Of a stretch of 64,000 bases of DNA, positions 8,726 through 17,876 are shown in pieces. Every line of letters starts with the position of its first letter. Positions within the stretch are counted from its first letter, which is position 1. Below the pieces are notes generated by a model, which was given only the letters and a program-made list of their open reading frames with translations, did no database searches and was not told the origin of the DNA. The position numbers were made by a program, and so were the translations under genes. This stretch comes from Pseudomonadales bacterium (lineage in GTDB: Bacteria > Pseudomonadota > Gammaproteobacteria > Pseudomonadales > Azotimanducaceae). Location of the stretch: NCBI GenBank assembly GCA_016779325.1, contig JADHNU010000005.1, positions 1 through 64,000 on the forward strand, read 5' to 3'.

Positions 8726-9769
8726 CTACAAGGCGTCGTCGGCGGCAAGCCGCAGGATGTCGCTGGAAAACCGCAGCTGCGTGTTCCTTTCGTCACCCCA
8801 GATGGACCCATCCTCAAAGCGGATGCCCACGAAGCCCGCGTCCGGGGCGAAGGGGCCGTAGAGCCCATGGGACCAGCTGAATTCCGCTACCGATTGCATG
8901 ATGGCGCGGGGTTGTCCGCTTTCCAAAAAGGCAAGGGCCTCGGCGGGGGTGGAGAAGAGGTGGGTCGTGGTGAGCTGCCGGGCAAAGCTCTCGGCATCCG
9001 TGCCCGTTACCGATGCCATGTAGGCGAGAGCGTCTGCTCGCTCCGGGCCTTGGAGTTGGGCAAGGGTTTCATACCAAGCGCCGGTCAGGGCCTTTCCGAG
9101 TTCCGGGTGCGCTTCGAGGATGTCGCTCTTCACCACCGTTAGGTCAAGGATTTCCCCCGGCAGCGCGCTGGAATCAAAAACCAGGGCCGTATCCGCCTGG
9201 TCCTTAAGCTGCATCAGCATGGGGTTCCAGGTGACGACGGCGGGCACCGTGCCACCGGCCCATGCCGCCACGAGGTCCGCTTCCGCCATGTTGACGATTT
9301 CCACGTCGCGCTCCTCAAGGCCAAGGCCTTCCAGGGCCCGGGCCAGGAGGTAGTGCGATACGGAGAGCTCCACCAGGTGGACACGGGCCCCCGCGAGGGC
9401 GGAGAGGGGCTCGCCCGCTCGCAGGATGATGCCGTCATTGCCGTTGGAGTAGTCCCCCACCAGCAGCGCCGTACTGTCGACCCCGCTCGCGGCCGCAATG
9501 GTCAGGATGTCCATGTTGGTCGCGGTAACGGCGTCGAACTGTCCTGCCGTGTATTGATTGATCGATTCGATGTAATCGTTGACCTGCACCAGTTCGATGG
9601 CGATCCCGTAGCGGTCGGCCCACTTCGCGAGGATTCCCGTGTGCTCCGCGTAGTCCCAGGGCGCCCAGCCTACGTAGATGGACCAAGCAAGCCGGAAGGT
9701 GGGCCGTTCTTCGGCAGAAGAGAGCGGGGCGAGCGCGAGGAGCGTGACGAGGCAGAGCAATTTTTTCAT
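8726..9769 (-). CDS. ABC transporter substrate-binding protein (NitT/TauT-like)
   Basis: The 347-residue protein starts with a clear Sec signal peptide, MKKLLCLVTLLALAPLSSA, with probable cleavage before EERP. The mature part resembles NMT1/SsuA-like periplasmic proteins (WAPWDYAEHTGILAKWADRYG near the N-terminus; GVDSTALLVGDYSNGNDG in the middle). I prefer the ATG at 9769 over the GTG nine bases upstream because AAGGTG lies 6 bases before it. It is the first gene of the operon, so the promoter should lie in the gap before the divergent Rieske gene. Its ligand is predicted to be guanidine/urea-like. Confidence 0.83.
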   Translation of the reverse strand: MKKLLCLVTLLALAPLSSAEERPTFRLAWSIYVGWAPWDYAEHTGILAKWADRYGIAIELVQVNDYIESINQYTAGQFDAVTATNMDILTIAAASGVDSTALLVGDYSNGNDGIILRAGEPLSALAGARVHLVELSVSHYLLARALEGLGLEERDVEIVNMAEADLVAAWAGGTVPAVVTWNPMLMQLKDQADTALVFDSSALPGEILDLTVVKSDILEAHPELGKALTGAWYETLAQLQGPERADALAYMASVTGTDAESFARQLTTTHLFSTPAEALAFLESGQPRAIMQSVAEFSWSHGLYGPFAPDAGFVGIRFEDGSIWGDERNTQLRFSSDILRLAADDAL

Positions 9770-10128
9770 GGCGGGCACCTTGGGCCTTGAGCGGGCGGCC
9801 GCGGAGGCCGTGAGTCGCTGTTATCCGGAGTTTCTAAGCAAACCCTTTGCCAAGTCCCAATCTTGGGGCCGCTTGGGGGCCGAGGTTTCCTCTGGCGGGG
9901 GCGGGGTGCCCTGCAGCTGTGCAGCGCATAGCCAGGCGTCGGCCTGGCGCGCTAATTCAGTGCGCTCCGAAGCTGCGCTCTGGTGCATGTCGCCCCGTCT
10001 TCGCCGCCGCCCCGAGGGGCGGCGCTTTAGGAACGGTCCTTGCTTTCGATCGGTACGGGCAAATTCCAGATTGGCTTCTGGCGTGGGGACGCACGATCTG
10101 CCTTGGCGGGTCTAAGGGATGGGAAACG
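9770..10128. promoter_or_regulatory. Divergent control region between the two nitrogen operons
   Basis: The 359-base gap has no convincing gene and should hold both operon promoters. Two strong hairpins are visible. GCCAGGC/GCCTGGC lies at 9931-9948 with a 4-base loop, and a 9-bp GC-only stem spans 10005-10024. I searched both strands by eye for guanidine-I (ykkC) core elements, and for paired hairpins with ACGR loops (guanidine-II), and found neither. No sigma-54 GG-N10-GC element was obvious to me either. Control is therefore unexplained. Confidence 0.4.
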
Positions 10129-11220
10129 ATGACTCAGGGTTTAGGCTACGCCCTACCGCCGCGGGCTTTTCGCGATCCCGCCTGGTTCGACGCCGAGCAG
10201 CGCCTCGTTTTTGGGGGCCAGTGGGGCTTTGTCGCCCACGCTCAGGCGCTCGCTGAGCCCGGCACCTTCCGTGCGGTACAGCTTGGGCCCTATGCGCTGC
10301 TCCTCGTTCGCGACCGGCGGGGCGTGCTGCGCGCCTTTCATAATCTGTGTCGCCATCGCGGGGCGCCCCTTAAGGCCGGGGCGGGGCGCTGCGCGTCCCT
10401 CACCTGCCCCTATCATCGCTGGAGCTTCGGCCTCGACGGCGCCCTTCGGGGCGTGCCCCAGGCGGAGGCGTTCCCGGAGTTGGATCGGGAGGCCTTGGGT
10501 CTTTTCCCCGCCGCCGTTGGGGAATGGCACGGCTTGCTCTTTGCTCATCCCGATCCCAATCCGCCCCAGTCCCTTGACGCCGCGCTGGCGGGCACGGAGG
10601 CGGCGCTGGCGCCCTTCGAGCCCGGCGCCCTCACCCTGTTGCACGAGGAGCGCTTCACCTTTGCAGCGAATTGGAAGCTCTACGTCGAAAACCACATCGA
10701 CTGGCTTCACCTCTGGTACCTCCACGAAGACACCCTAGGCGCCTTCGACCATCCCCGGGGCGAAATCACTCTAGCGGGTCCGCACTGGATGTCCTTCGAA
10801 ACCCTCCGCGGAGACGCCGCGGCCACGGGGTTTGGCGGGGTGGATGAGGGCCTGGCGGTGCTGCCTTCCTTGGCCCGGGCCGATCCGAAGGTTCGCGGCA
10901 TTGGCGCCCATTATGTGTTCCCGAATTTGCTGCTCTTTTCTGGGGAGCGCTTTTTTATGTCCGGGGTTTTGCAGCCCCTCGGGCCCCAGGAGACCGCGCT
11001 TGAACTGCAGCTTTACGGGGTGGCGGGGGGTGATCCTGAGGCCACCCTGGCGGCGTTCTATGCCATTACCAAGGACGAAGACATCCCCATGATCGAGTCG
11101 CTTCAGGGCGCCATGGCGCACGACCGCTTTGTGCCCGGGCCCCTAGCCCAGCCCTGGGAGGATGCCCTCGGTCATTTTCACCAACACCTGCTTGCTGTCC
11201 TTGAGGGGGCGGCGTCTTAG
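10129..11220 (+). CDS. Rieske non-heme iron oxygenase, alpha subunit
   Basis: The 363-residue protein has the N-terminal Rieske [2Fe-2S] motif CRHRG...CPYHRW (about 74-99). A C-terminal catalytic domain has NWKLYVENHIDWLHLWYLH, whose two histidines are iron ligands, and DEDIPMIESLQ, which supplies the aspartate ligand. Such enzymes hydroxylate or N-dealkylate small substrates and need a separate reductase, which is not present here. I chose the ATG at 10129, behind AAGGGATGGG, because earlier in-frame sequence does not resemble the family. It is the first gene of an operon with allophanate hydrolase, so its substrate may be an alkylated guanidine, urea or amine. That is inference. Confidence 0.82.
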   Translation: MTQGLGYALPPRAFRDPAWFDAEQRLVFGGQWGFVAHAQALAEPGTFRAVQLGPYALLLVRDRRGVLRAFHNLCRHRGAPLKAGAGRCASLTCPYHRWSFGLDGALRGVPQAEAFPELDREALGLFPAAVGEWHGLLFAHPDPNPPQSLDAALAGTEAALAPFEPGALTLLHEERFTFAANWKLYVENHIDWLHLWYLHEDTLGAFDHPRGEITLAGPHWMSFETLRGDAAATGFGGVDEGLAVLPSLARADPKVRGIGAHYVFPNLLLFSGERFFMSGVLQPLGPQETALELQLYGVAGGDPEATLAAFYAITKDEDIPMIESLQGAMAHDRFVPGPLAQPWEDALGHFHQHLLAVLEGAAS

Positions 11221-11229
11221 GAGCGTTTT

Positions 11230-12963
11230 ATGGTTGACCATCTTTCCCTCGCGGCAATCGCCGACGCCTATGGGGCCGGCGAGACGCCGGCGGCCCTGCT
11301 GGGGCGCTGCCGCGAAAATATCGCAGCAGATGCGGCCTTCAATGCGTGGATTTATGTGATCTCGGAGGCGGAGCTGGCGGCCTATATCGCGGCCCTGGAA
11401 AGCCGGCCCCGGGGGCCGCTGTGGGGCGTACCTTTCGCGGTTAAGGACAATATTGATGTGGCGGGCTTACCCACCACGGCAGGCTGCGACGCCTTCGCCT
11501 ATACGCCGACAACCTCCGCCCCCGTGGTGGCGGCGCTGGTGGAAGCGGGAGCCATTCCCCTTGGGAAAACGCACCTCGACCAATTTGCTACCGGGCTCGT
11601 GGGCACCCGGGCCTTCTCCGGGCCCTGCCTCAATAGCGTCGATCCCGCCTATTTGAGCGGCGGGTCGAGCTCGGGCTCCGCGGTGGCGGTGGGCCGGGGC
11701 CATGTTGCCTTTTCCCTCGGCACGGATACGGCCGGCTCGGGGCGGGTGCCTGCGGCCTTTAACGGCCTTTTCGGCTATAAGCCTTCCCGGGGCCTCCTCA
11801 GCACGACGGGGGTGGTGCCGGCCTGCGCCTCCCTGGATTGCGTGAGTATTTTTGCGCCGGACCTGGCGACCCTTTCCGCCGTGGTCGACGTGGCCGGAGC
11901 TCGGCGGCCGGAGGACGCCCGGCAGCAGCCCTTTCCCCAGGGCCTGCGGGCCCTGCCCCAGGGCAAGCGCGGCCGCCTAGCCGTTCCCGAGGGTCCGCAG
12001 CTGGAATTCGACGGCGCCTATGGGCTGGAAGACTGGCAGGCAGCCCTTCGCCAGGCGGAAGCGGCGGGTTTTGAACTGGTGCCCTTCGACCCGGAGCCCT
12101 TGCTGGCGGCGGGACGCTTGCTTTACGAGGGGCCGTGGGTCGCGGAGCGCTACGGCGTTGTTGCGGAGGTGCTGGCTTCCGATCCCGAGACCCTTTTCCC
12201 CGTCACGCGATCGATTTTGGCGCCCGCGGCGGATTTAACGGCCACGGCGGCCTACGCGGCCCTCGATCGTCTGAAGGCCCTCGGCCACGCCCTCGCTCGA
12301 GCCACGGAGGGCACGGAGGCCATGCTTCTGCCCACGGCGCCGGGGCTGTATACGCAGGTGGACGCCGCTGCGGAGCCTGTGGCCCTGAACACCCGCTTGG
12401 GCACGTGGACGAACTTCATGAATCTCCTTGGGTACTGCGGCGTGGCGGTGCCCACGGGGACCACGGCAGCGGGCCTGCCCTTTGGCATCACTTTGGCCCG
12501 ACCGGAAGGGGAGGATTGGTCCCTGTTGGCCCTTGCGGCCCAGTGGAAGGGGGCGGCGCCGCCGCGCTTTTCCCATCGGGATGAGGGGCTGACCGTGGCC
12601 GTGTGCGGTGCCCACATGAGCGGCCTACCGCTGAATGGTCAGCTTTTAGGCCTTGGCGGCATTTTCCTTGAAGCCACGGAGAGCGCCCCGACCTATCAAT
12701 TTTGGCATTTGCCTGGCGGCCCGCCGGAGCGCCCGGGCATGGTTCGGGTCGCCGCCGGCTCCGCCGTGGCCCTCGAGCTTTGGCATCTCCCTTTTGCGGG
12801 CATCGGCCCGCTCCTGGAGAAAATTCCCTCGCCCCTTGGCCTGGGCACCGTGCTCCTGGCCGATGGTCGGCAGGTGAAGGGCTTTATCTGTGAAGCCTTT
12901 GGGACCGAAGGGGGTAAGGACATCAGTGCGCACGGCGGCTGGCGGGCCTACTTGACCTCTTAG
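11230..12963 (+). CDS. atzF: Allophanate hydrolase
   Basis: The 577-residue protein has an N-terminal amidase-signature domain with VKDNIDVAG (catalytic Lys), GGSSSGSAVAVG (Ser of the Ser-cisSer-Lys triad) and GTDTAGSGRVPA. The C-terminal domain (about 455-577, AVCGAHMSGLPLNGQL to SAHGGWRAYL) is the extra domain that distinguishes allophanate hydrolases from simple amidases. It converts allophanate to ammonia and CO2, the last step after the carboxylase and deiminase encoded on the other strand. AGGAG lies 7 bases before the ATG, and the gene starts 9 bases after the Rieske stop. The split from the carboxylase operon is a notable layout. Confidence 0.9.
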   Translation: MVDHLSLAAIADAYGAGETPAALLGRCRENIAADAAFNAWIYVISEAELAAYIAALESRPRGPLWGVPFAVKDNIDVAGLPTTAGCDAFAYTPTTSAPVVAALVEAGAIPLGKTHLDQFATGLVGTRAFSGPCLNSVDPAYLSGGSSSGSAVAVGRGHVAFSLGTDTAGSGRVPAAFNGLFGYKPSRGLLSTTGVVPACASLDCVSIFAPDLATLSAVVDVAGARRPEDARQQPFPQGLRALPQGKRGRLAVPEGPQLEFDGAYGLEDWQAALRQAEAAGFELVPFDPEPLLAAGRLLYEGPWVAERYGVVAEVLASDPETLFPVTRSILAPAADLTATAAYAALDRLKALGHALARATEGTEAMLLPTAPGLYTQVDAAAEPVALNTRLGTWTNFMNLLGYCGVAVPTGTTAAGLPFGITLARPEGEDWSLLALAAQWKGAAPPRFSHRDEGLTVAVCGAHMSGLPLNGQLLGLGGIFLEATESAPTYQFWHLPGGPPERPGMVRVAAGSAVALELWHLPFAGIGPLLEKIPSPLGLGTVLLADGRQVKGFICEAFGTEGGKDISAHGGWRAYLTS

Positions 12964-13008
12964 GCAAAAATCCGTTTCCTCGCGCTCCCCATGCCGAGGA
13001 GACGAACG

Positions 13009-13296
13009 ATGATTAACGCTTTCATCTGGGCCGCCCGCTTAGAAGCCCTTACCTGGGCGGGGCTCCTCCTGGGCATGGGCTTTAAGTACGGGCCGCCCGC
13101 CGTTGATATCGGCGTTTGGGTCTTCGGCCGCCTTCACGGCGCGGCCTTCCTGATCTACGTGCTGGTCACCCTTGCGGTGGCCGCCTCCCAGCGCTGGCCC
13201 TGGTGGGCCTGGCTCCTGTCCCTCTTCGCCGCCGTACCCCCCTTGGTGACCGTGCCCCTGGAATTCCTCCTGCGCCGTCGGGGGCTTTTGGCCTAG
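13009..13296 (+). CDS. DUF3817 small integral membrane protein
   Basis: The 95-residue protein has about three hydrophobic helices and the pattern ARLEALTWAGLLLGMGFKY plus GRLHGAAFLIYV found in DUF3817 (YdzA-like) proteins. The ATG at 13009 is chosen because GAGGAG lies 8 bases upstream; an in-frame ATG 18 bases earlier lacks a site. It follows allophanate hydrolase by 45 bases and may be the last gene of that operon. The function of the family is unknown. Confidence 0.75.
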   Translation: MINAFIWAARLEALTWAGLLLGMGFKYGPPAVDIGVWVFGRLHGAAFLIYVLVTLAVAASQRWPWWAWLLSLFAAVPPLVTVPLEFLLRRRGLLA

Positions 13297-13405
13297 GGAA
13301 ACGGTCGTCATTTGTTCAAGGGACTGTCACGGAACTGGCACCGCACCTTCATCTTCCCCCGGCTAGATCGCGCTTGCCTAATTTACTCCTTAGGAGACGC
13401 AACCC

Positions 13406-15763
13406 ATGCAAGTTAGCAAACTCAGTTTGGCCATCGCAGCGCTGATGAGCAGCGCCGCCGCGCTCGCGGCAGACAGCGCCGACGGCCAGGCGCCCGCGCT
13501 AGAAGAAATCGTGGTGCTCGGCAAGGCGGCGGTGTTCGCCAACAATGCCGTTTCCGACTCCATGATCGCGCAGCAAGCGCCCATTACGAGCGTCACGGCA
13601 GTCATCGACAATTTGCCGGGCGTGAGCGTGCAGGAAGGGGACACCTTCGGCTTTGACGATTGGTCAACCACCATTTCCATCCGCGGCTTCCAAACCAGCC
13701 TTGCGGATCAGCAGATCGGCATGACCATCGATGGTATGCCCAATGGCAACTCCAATTATGGGGGCGGTGCGAAGGCGAACCGCTATATCGATTCGGCAAA
13801 CCTGGGCGGCGTAAACGTGTCGCAGGGCACCGCAGATATCGCTTCCCGGTCCAACGAGGCCTTGGGGGGCACCCTCGATTTCCAGACCGCCGATCCCTAT
13901 CAGGATTCGCGGGTGACGCTGCAGGGCACGGCGGGGGAGTTTGATGCCCAGCGCCAATATGTGCGCTATGACACGGGCACGCTTTTTGAGGGCACCACCC
14001 GGGCCTGGGTGTCGGCTTCGCATCAGTCGGCAACGGACTGGGTGAACAGCTCGGCAGAAAACGAGCGCGACCATCTGGCCGCGAAATTCGTCTCCGAGTT
14101 TGATCGCTTCCAGCTGTCCGGTTACCTCTCCTACGACGATACGCACGAAGACAACTATCAGCGCCTCTTCAGCCCCGAAGAGTTCGCAGAAAACGACGCC
14201 TGGGATCGGCTCACGGCCGATTGGACCGGCGTGCCCTACGTTGATCAGCTTTATCGCAAGGGCTGGTCCACGCTGCGGGAGAACACCCTGGGCTATTTGA
14301 AAGGCGCCTTCCAGGTGACGGACGGGCTTCGACTCCAAGCGGGGATTTACTTCCACCAGAACGAAGGCCGCGGCGACTGGGTGCCGCCCTATGTCATTAA
14401 CCTGGTGGACGATCAGGGCGGCCCGGAATCGGAGCTGGCCTCCGGACCCCAGGTGGAAGGCGGTGGGCCGATCGGCCTGATCTACTTCGTCGACGGCACG
14501 GGCCAGGCCCTGAGCGCCACGGCCGGATGCGTCTCTTCCATCACCTTCCCCTACGGTGGCGCTGGCCCCGCTTATGATCCGGCGTGCTATCCCGATGGCG
14601 CTATCGCCGTGCAGTCCTATCGCCACACTCATTACCAAAAGCAGCGACGCGGCCTCACGGCTGATTTTGACTGGAACGCATCCCTCGGAGGCTACGACAA
14701 CACCCTTCGCGGCGGGATTTGGTACGAAGACACGGAGCGGGATGAGTGGCGGGATTGGCATAAAATCACCGATACCCGGGTGGGCTACGAGTTCAATAAT
14801 CAGCCCTACTGGCGTCAGTACGATCGCACCTACCCCCAGGACACCTTCAAGTGGTATCTCGAGGACACGGTGTCCTTCGGCGCGCTGGATCTGACCTTCG
14901 GGGCGAAGCAGTTCCTGGTGAACGTCGACCGGAAGGACAACTTCGGCGAAACCCCGAACGCCGGCGTGAATTCCGATTCTGACGTGCTGTTTTCCGGGGG
15001 CGTGCTCTACCGGACCCCGGTGGAAGGCCTAGAGGTGTTCGCGGGTTACGCCGAGAACTTTAAGGCGCTGGGCGATGAGATCCTCGAGCGGCCCAGCTCC
15101 GATCTTGGCGGCTTGTCCCCGGAGACGGCGGAGAATGCGGAGGCCGGCTTCCGCTACACGGGCGATTGGGTCACCTTGTCGGCCGTGTACTACGACATCC
15201 AGTTCGAGAATCGGATCATCTTCCTCGATAACTCCGTGGCGTCTGGGCCGAACTACTTGATCGGAACCAATGGCACCTATTTCAACGCGGGCGGTATCGA
15301 TTCCAGCGGCTTTGAGCTGTCCGGCCTCATCCAGCCGACGGATAGCCTCTCCGTCTATCTGGCCTATAGCCGCAACCGTTCGGAGTACGTTGGCACCGGC
15401 GATGCGGCGGTGGACACGGCCGTGGGCATTATCCCGGGGAACGACGTGGTGAATATGCCATCGAGCCAGTACGTGGCAACGCTGGACTACGTGCGCGGGC
15501 CGTTCAGCCTGGGCTTTTCGACGAAGTACACGGACCAGCGGGAAGTGAACTTCGCGAACACCTGGACCGCCGATGATTATCTGCTAACGGACCTGTATAT
15601 GACCGTGACCGGAGAAGGCTTAGGCGGCATGCTGGAGAACGCATCGCTTGATCTGGTGGTGAATAACCTCGCGGACAAGACCTACCTTGGCGGTATTTCT
15701 GGAAACGGCGCGTGGATTGGGGCGCCGCGGACGGTCACGCTTACGGGTACGATTCAGTTCTAA
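13406..15763 (+). CDS. TonB-dependent receptor
   Basis: The 785-residue outer-membrane protein has a signal peptide MQVSKLSLAIAALMSSAAALAA with cleavage near 22/23. A TonB box EEIVVLG follows at 33-39. A plug domain contains VIDNLPGVSVQEGD and SIRGFQ, and the rest is a 22-strand barrel ending in the canonical aromatic IQF. AGGAG precedes the ATG by 10 bases. The PhoD-type phosphatase gene starts 16 bases downstream, so the pair is probably one transcription unit. The pairing suggests the receptor imports the phosphate-containing substrate or product of that enzyme; iron chelates remain an alternative. Confidence 0.88.
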   Translation: MQVSKLSLAIAALMSSAAALAADSADGQAPALEEIVVLGKAAVFANNAVSDSMIAQQAPITSVTAVIDNLPGVSVQEGDTFGFDDWSTTISIRGFQTSLADQQIGMTIDGMPNGNSNYGGGAKANRYIDSANLGGVNVSQGTADIASRSNEALGGTLDFQTADPYQDSRVTLQGTAGEFDAQRQYVRYDTGTLFEGTTRAWVSASHQSATDWVNSSAENERDHLAAKFVSEFDRFQLSGYLSYDDTHEDNYQRLFSPEEFAENDAWDRLTADWTGVPYVDQLYRKGWSTLRENTLGYLKGAFQVTDGLRLQAGIYFHQNEGRGDWVPPYVINLVDDQGGPESELASGPQVEGGGPIGLIYFVDGTGQALSATAGCVSSITFPYGGAGPAYDPACYPDGAIAVQSYRHTHYQKQRRGLTADFDWNASLGGYDNTLRGGIWYEDTERDEWRDWHKITDTRVGYEFNNQPYWRQYDRTYPQDTFKWYLEDTVSFGALDLTFGAKQFLVNVDRKDNFGETPNAGVNSDSDVLFSGGVLYRTPVEGLEVFAGYAENFKALGDEILERPSSDLGGLSPETAENAEAGFRYTGDWVTLSAVYYDIQFENRIIFLDNSVASGPNYLIGTNGTYFNAGGIDSSGFELSGLIQPTDSLSVYLAYSRNRSEYVGTGDAAVDTAVGIIPGNDVVNMPSSQYVATLDYVRGPFSLGFSTKYTDQREVNFANTWTADDYLLTDLYMTVTGEGLGGMLENASLDLVVNNLADKTYLGGISGNGAWIGAPRTVTLTGTIQF

Positions 15764-15779
15764 CTTAAGGAGATACACC

Positions 15780-17453
15780 ATGACCGTTCGCCTCACTCGT
15801 CGGTCGCTGGTGCAAGGGTTGGCCGCTGGGGGGCTTTTGCCCTGGTGGGTCGGGCTCGGGATGCCGGCGGCCGCGGCGGCGGAAGCGGCGTTCGGTCATG
15901 GCGTGGCCAGTGGCGATCCCACGGATCACTCGGTGGTGCTTTGGACTCGGGTACGTTCCGAGGGCGGCGCCCGCCGAGTGACCTGGACGCTGGCGGAAGA
16001 TCCCGCCTTTACCCAGGTCCTGCAGAAGGGGGCGGTGCAAACCGGCCCGGAGCAGGATTTCACCGTGAAGGTTTTGGTGGCGGGCCTGGCGCCCGGCCAC
16101 CGCTACTTTTATCGCTTCAACGATGGGGCGGCCACGTCGCTGGTGGGGCGAACGCGCACCTTGCCCGTGGGTTCGGTGGCGAAACTCACCCTGGCCGTGG
16201 CGTCCTGTTCCAATTACCCCTTTGGCCATTTCAACGGCTACGATGCCATCGCTCGGGATCCGGCCGTGGACGTGGTGCTTCACCTTGGCGACTACCTTTA
16301 CGAGTACGGGCAGGACGGCTACGGGGGCGCGACCGGGGCACGCTTGGGTCGGGCCCATGAGCCCAGCTGGGAGATCCTTTCCCTGGCGGACTATCGCACC
16401 CGCCATGGGCAGTACAAGGCCGATCCCGCAAGCATTCTGATGCACGCGGCGCATCCGCTGATTGCGATCTGGGACGATCACGAATCGGCGAATAACCCCT
16501 GGCAGGGGGGGGCGGAAAACCACCAGCCCGACAGCGAGGGCCCCTGGGCGCCCCGACGCGCGGCCTCCCTACAGGCTTATTACGAGTGGATGCCCCTTCG
16601 CGACGCCGTCTCCCCCGAGGCCCGGGCCGACTACTGGCGCCATTTTCGCTTTGGGGATTTGGCGAGCCTGGTGAGCCTGGAAACGCGCCATACAGGGCGG
16701 GCGGAGCAAATTGATTATCGCCAACATCTGAGCGAGACCAGCGATGCCGCGGCCATCGAGGCCTTTCGCCAGACCGTGCTGGCGGCACCGGGGCGGCGCA
16801 TGATGCCGGCGCGGCAAGAGGCGTTTCTTCGTGATGCGCTGAAGGAAATGGTGAAGGCCGAGCGCCCCTGGCGGCTGCTGGCCAACCAGATTCCCATGGC
16901 GCGGGTACACGTGCCGCCGCTGCGCGATGAGGCCTTCGCGGCCGTCTCTTCGTCGCCAGAGCACCCGGCGAAGGCGCACTGGGATGGCTTGGCGGCCCTT
17001 GGCGATGCCAATCTGCCCATCTATCTGGATACCTGGGACGGCTACCCTTGGGCTCGCCAGCGCTTCTACGATTTGCTGACGGGGGCGGGTGTCGCCGACG
17101 CCCTGGTGCTCACCGGCGATAGCCATGCCTTTTGGCTCAACGCTCTTTTCGATGACCGGGGCCAAGCGCGAGGCCTCGAGCTTGGCACCACGGGCATCAC
17201 CTCGCCCGGCGATTTTGCGGCCTTTGGACCCGAGCTGGGCGCGCTCATCGATCAGCGCTTAGCCGATCACAATCCCGAAGTGCTATGGACCGACAACATT
17301 CCCCGGGGCTGGCTGAAGGTGACGCTGGAGCGGGCGCAGGCCACGGCGGAGTATTTAGCGCTGTCCACGGTCACCGGCACGAACTACACGCAACGCGTGC
17401 ATAAGCGGGTGGTGCTTACCCGCGAGGGCGGCACGCTGAAGGTGGCGGGGTAA
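15780..17453 (+). CDS. phoD: Alkaline phosphatase D family protein (PhoD-like)
   Basis: The 557-residue enzyme carries a twin-arginine type leader (TRRSLVQGLAAGGLL, R7-R8) for folded export. It then has the PhoD N-terminal domain (FGHGVASGDPTDHSVVLWTRV) and the metallophosphatase core with CSNYPFGHFNGYDAIA, HLGDYLYEYG, DDHESANN and GDSHAFWLN. PhoD enzymes use Fe3+/Ca2+ to cleave phosphomono- and diesters outside the cytoplasm. I chose the ATG at 15780 since AAGGAG lies 8 bases upstream; the longer frame overlaps the receptor gene. It is probably coupled to the upstream TonB receptor. I saw no Pho box, but none was searched for rigorously. Confidence 0.85.
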   Translation: MTVRLTRRSLVQGLAAGGLLPWWVGLGMPAAAAAEAAFGHGVASGDPTDHSVVLWTRVRSEGGARRVTWTLAEDPAFTQVLQKGAVQTGPEQDFTVKVLVAGLAPGHRYFYRFNDGAATSLVGRTRTLPVGSVAKLTLAVASCSNYPFGHFNGYDAIARDPAVDVVLHLGDYLYEYGQDGYGGATGARLGRAHEPSWEILSLADYRTRHGQYKADPASILMHAAHPLIAIWDDHESANNPWQGGAENHQPDSEGPWAPRRAASLQAYYEWMPLRDAVSPEARADYWRHFRFGDLASLVSLETRHTGRAEQIDYRQHLSETSDAAAIEAFRQTVLAAPGRRMMPARQEAFLRDALKEMVKAERPWRLLANQIPMARVHVPPLRDEAFAAVSSSPEHPAKAHWDGLAALGDANLPIYLDTWDGYPWARQRFYDLLTGAGVADALVLTGDSHAFWLNALFDDRGQARGLELGTTGITSPGDFAAFGPELGALIDQRLADHNPEVLWTDNIPRGWLKVTLERAQATAEYLALSTVTGTNYTQRVHKRVVLTREGGTLKVAG

Positions 17454-17520
17454 GCTTTGGTGGGGGTGGCAAGGCCTCGCTAAAGGCTGCCCTCGCGCTC
17501 CACCACGAGCCCCCGGGCTT

Positions 17521-17745
17521 CTTGTTGAACTGACGGGCGATGCCATCTGGCGTGAACCGAAGACGGGTTGGTCTGCGCCCGATCGGGGAGATGACCATCT
17601 TTGGGCGCTGTTGAGCGCCTACCCGGGAAGCATTCTGGTCACTGGTGATCGCTTGCTGCTGGAAAATCCACCGCCACGAAGCTCGGTGATCTTGCCCGGT
17701 ACCTGGCTCAGCGAATTTGGCAGTATCGGGGGCCGTTTTCGTTAG
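17521..17745 (+). pseudogene. Remnant of a PIN-domain-like protein (C-terminal part)
   Basis: One plus-strand frame without a start codon reads LLVELTGDAIWREPKTG, then GDDHLWALLSAYPGSILVTG and DRLLLENPP, ending at a TAG at 17743-17745. The D-D-H...LVTGD.LLL pattern is typical of the C-terminal half of PIN-domain ribonucleases (VapC-type or COG1569). The N-terminal half with its first catalytic Asp is missing, and upstream similarity seems to continue in another frame. I read it as a decayed toxin-like gene between phoD and ssrA. The identification rests on motif memory only. Confidence 0.4.
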
Positions 17746-17876
17746 GTCCTTTGCGTTGCAGCGGCTTTTCGCGTCACGAGGCACGGCTGAGGGACCAAGC
17801 GCCTGACGCGAGCTTACCGCTCAGGGCATAGACTGACGCCCACCCCAATAACTTCATAGCTTATTGGTTTTTTAAG

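Noticed and set aside
9770-10128. Guanidine-II (mini-ykkC) riboswitch from paired hairpins
   Set aside because: Hairpins exist, but their loops are GTCG/CGAC and CGAG-like, not the ACGR loops required, and the spacing does not fit.
9847-10128. Longer N-terminus for the Rieske oxygenase
   Set aside because: In-frame sequence before 10129 is Arg/Ala-rich and unlike the family, and covers the expected promoter.
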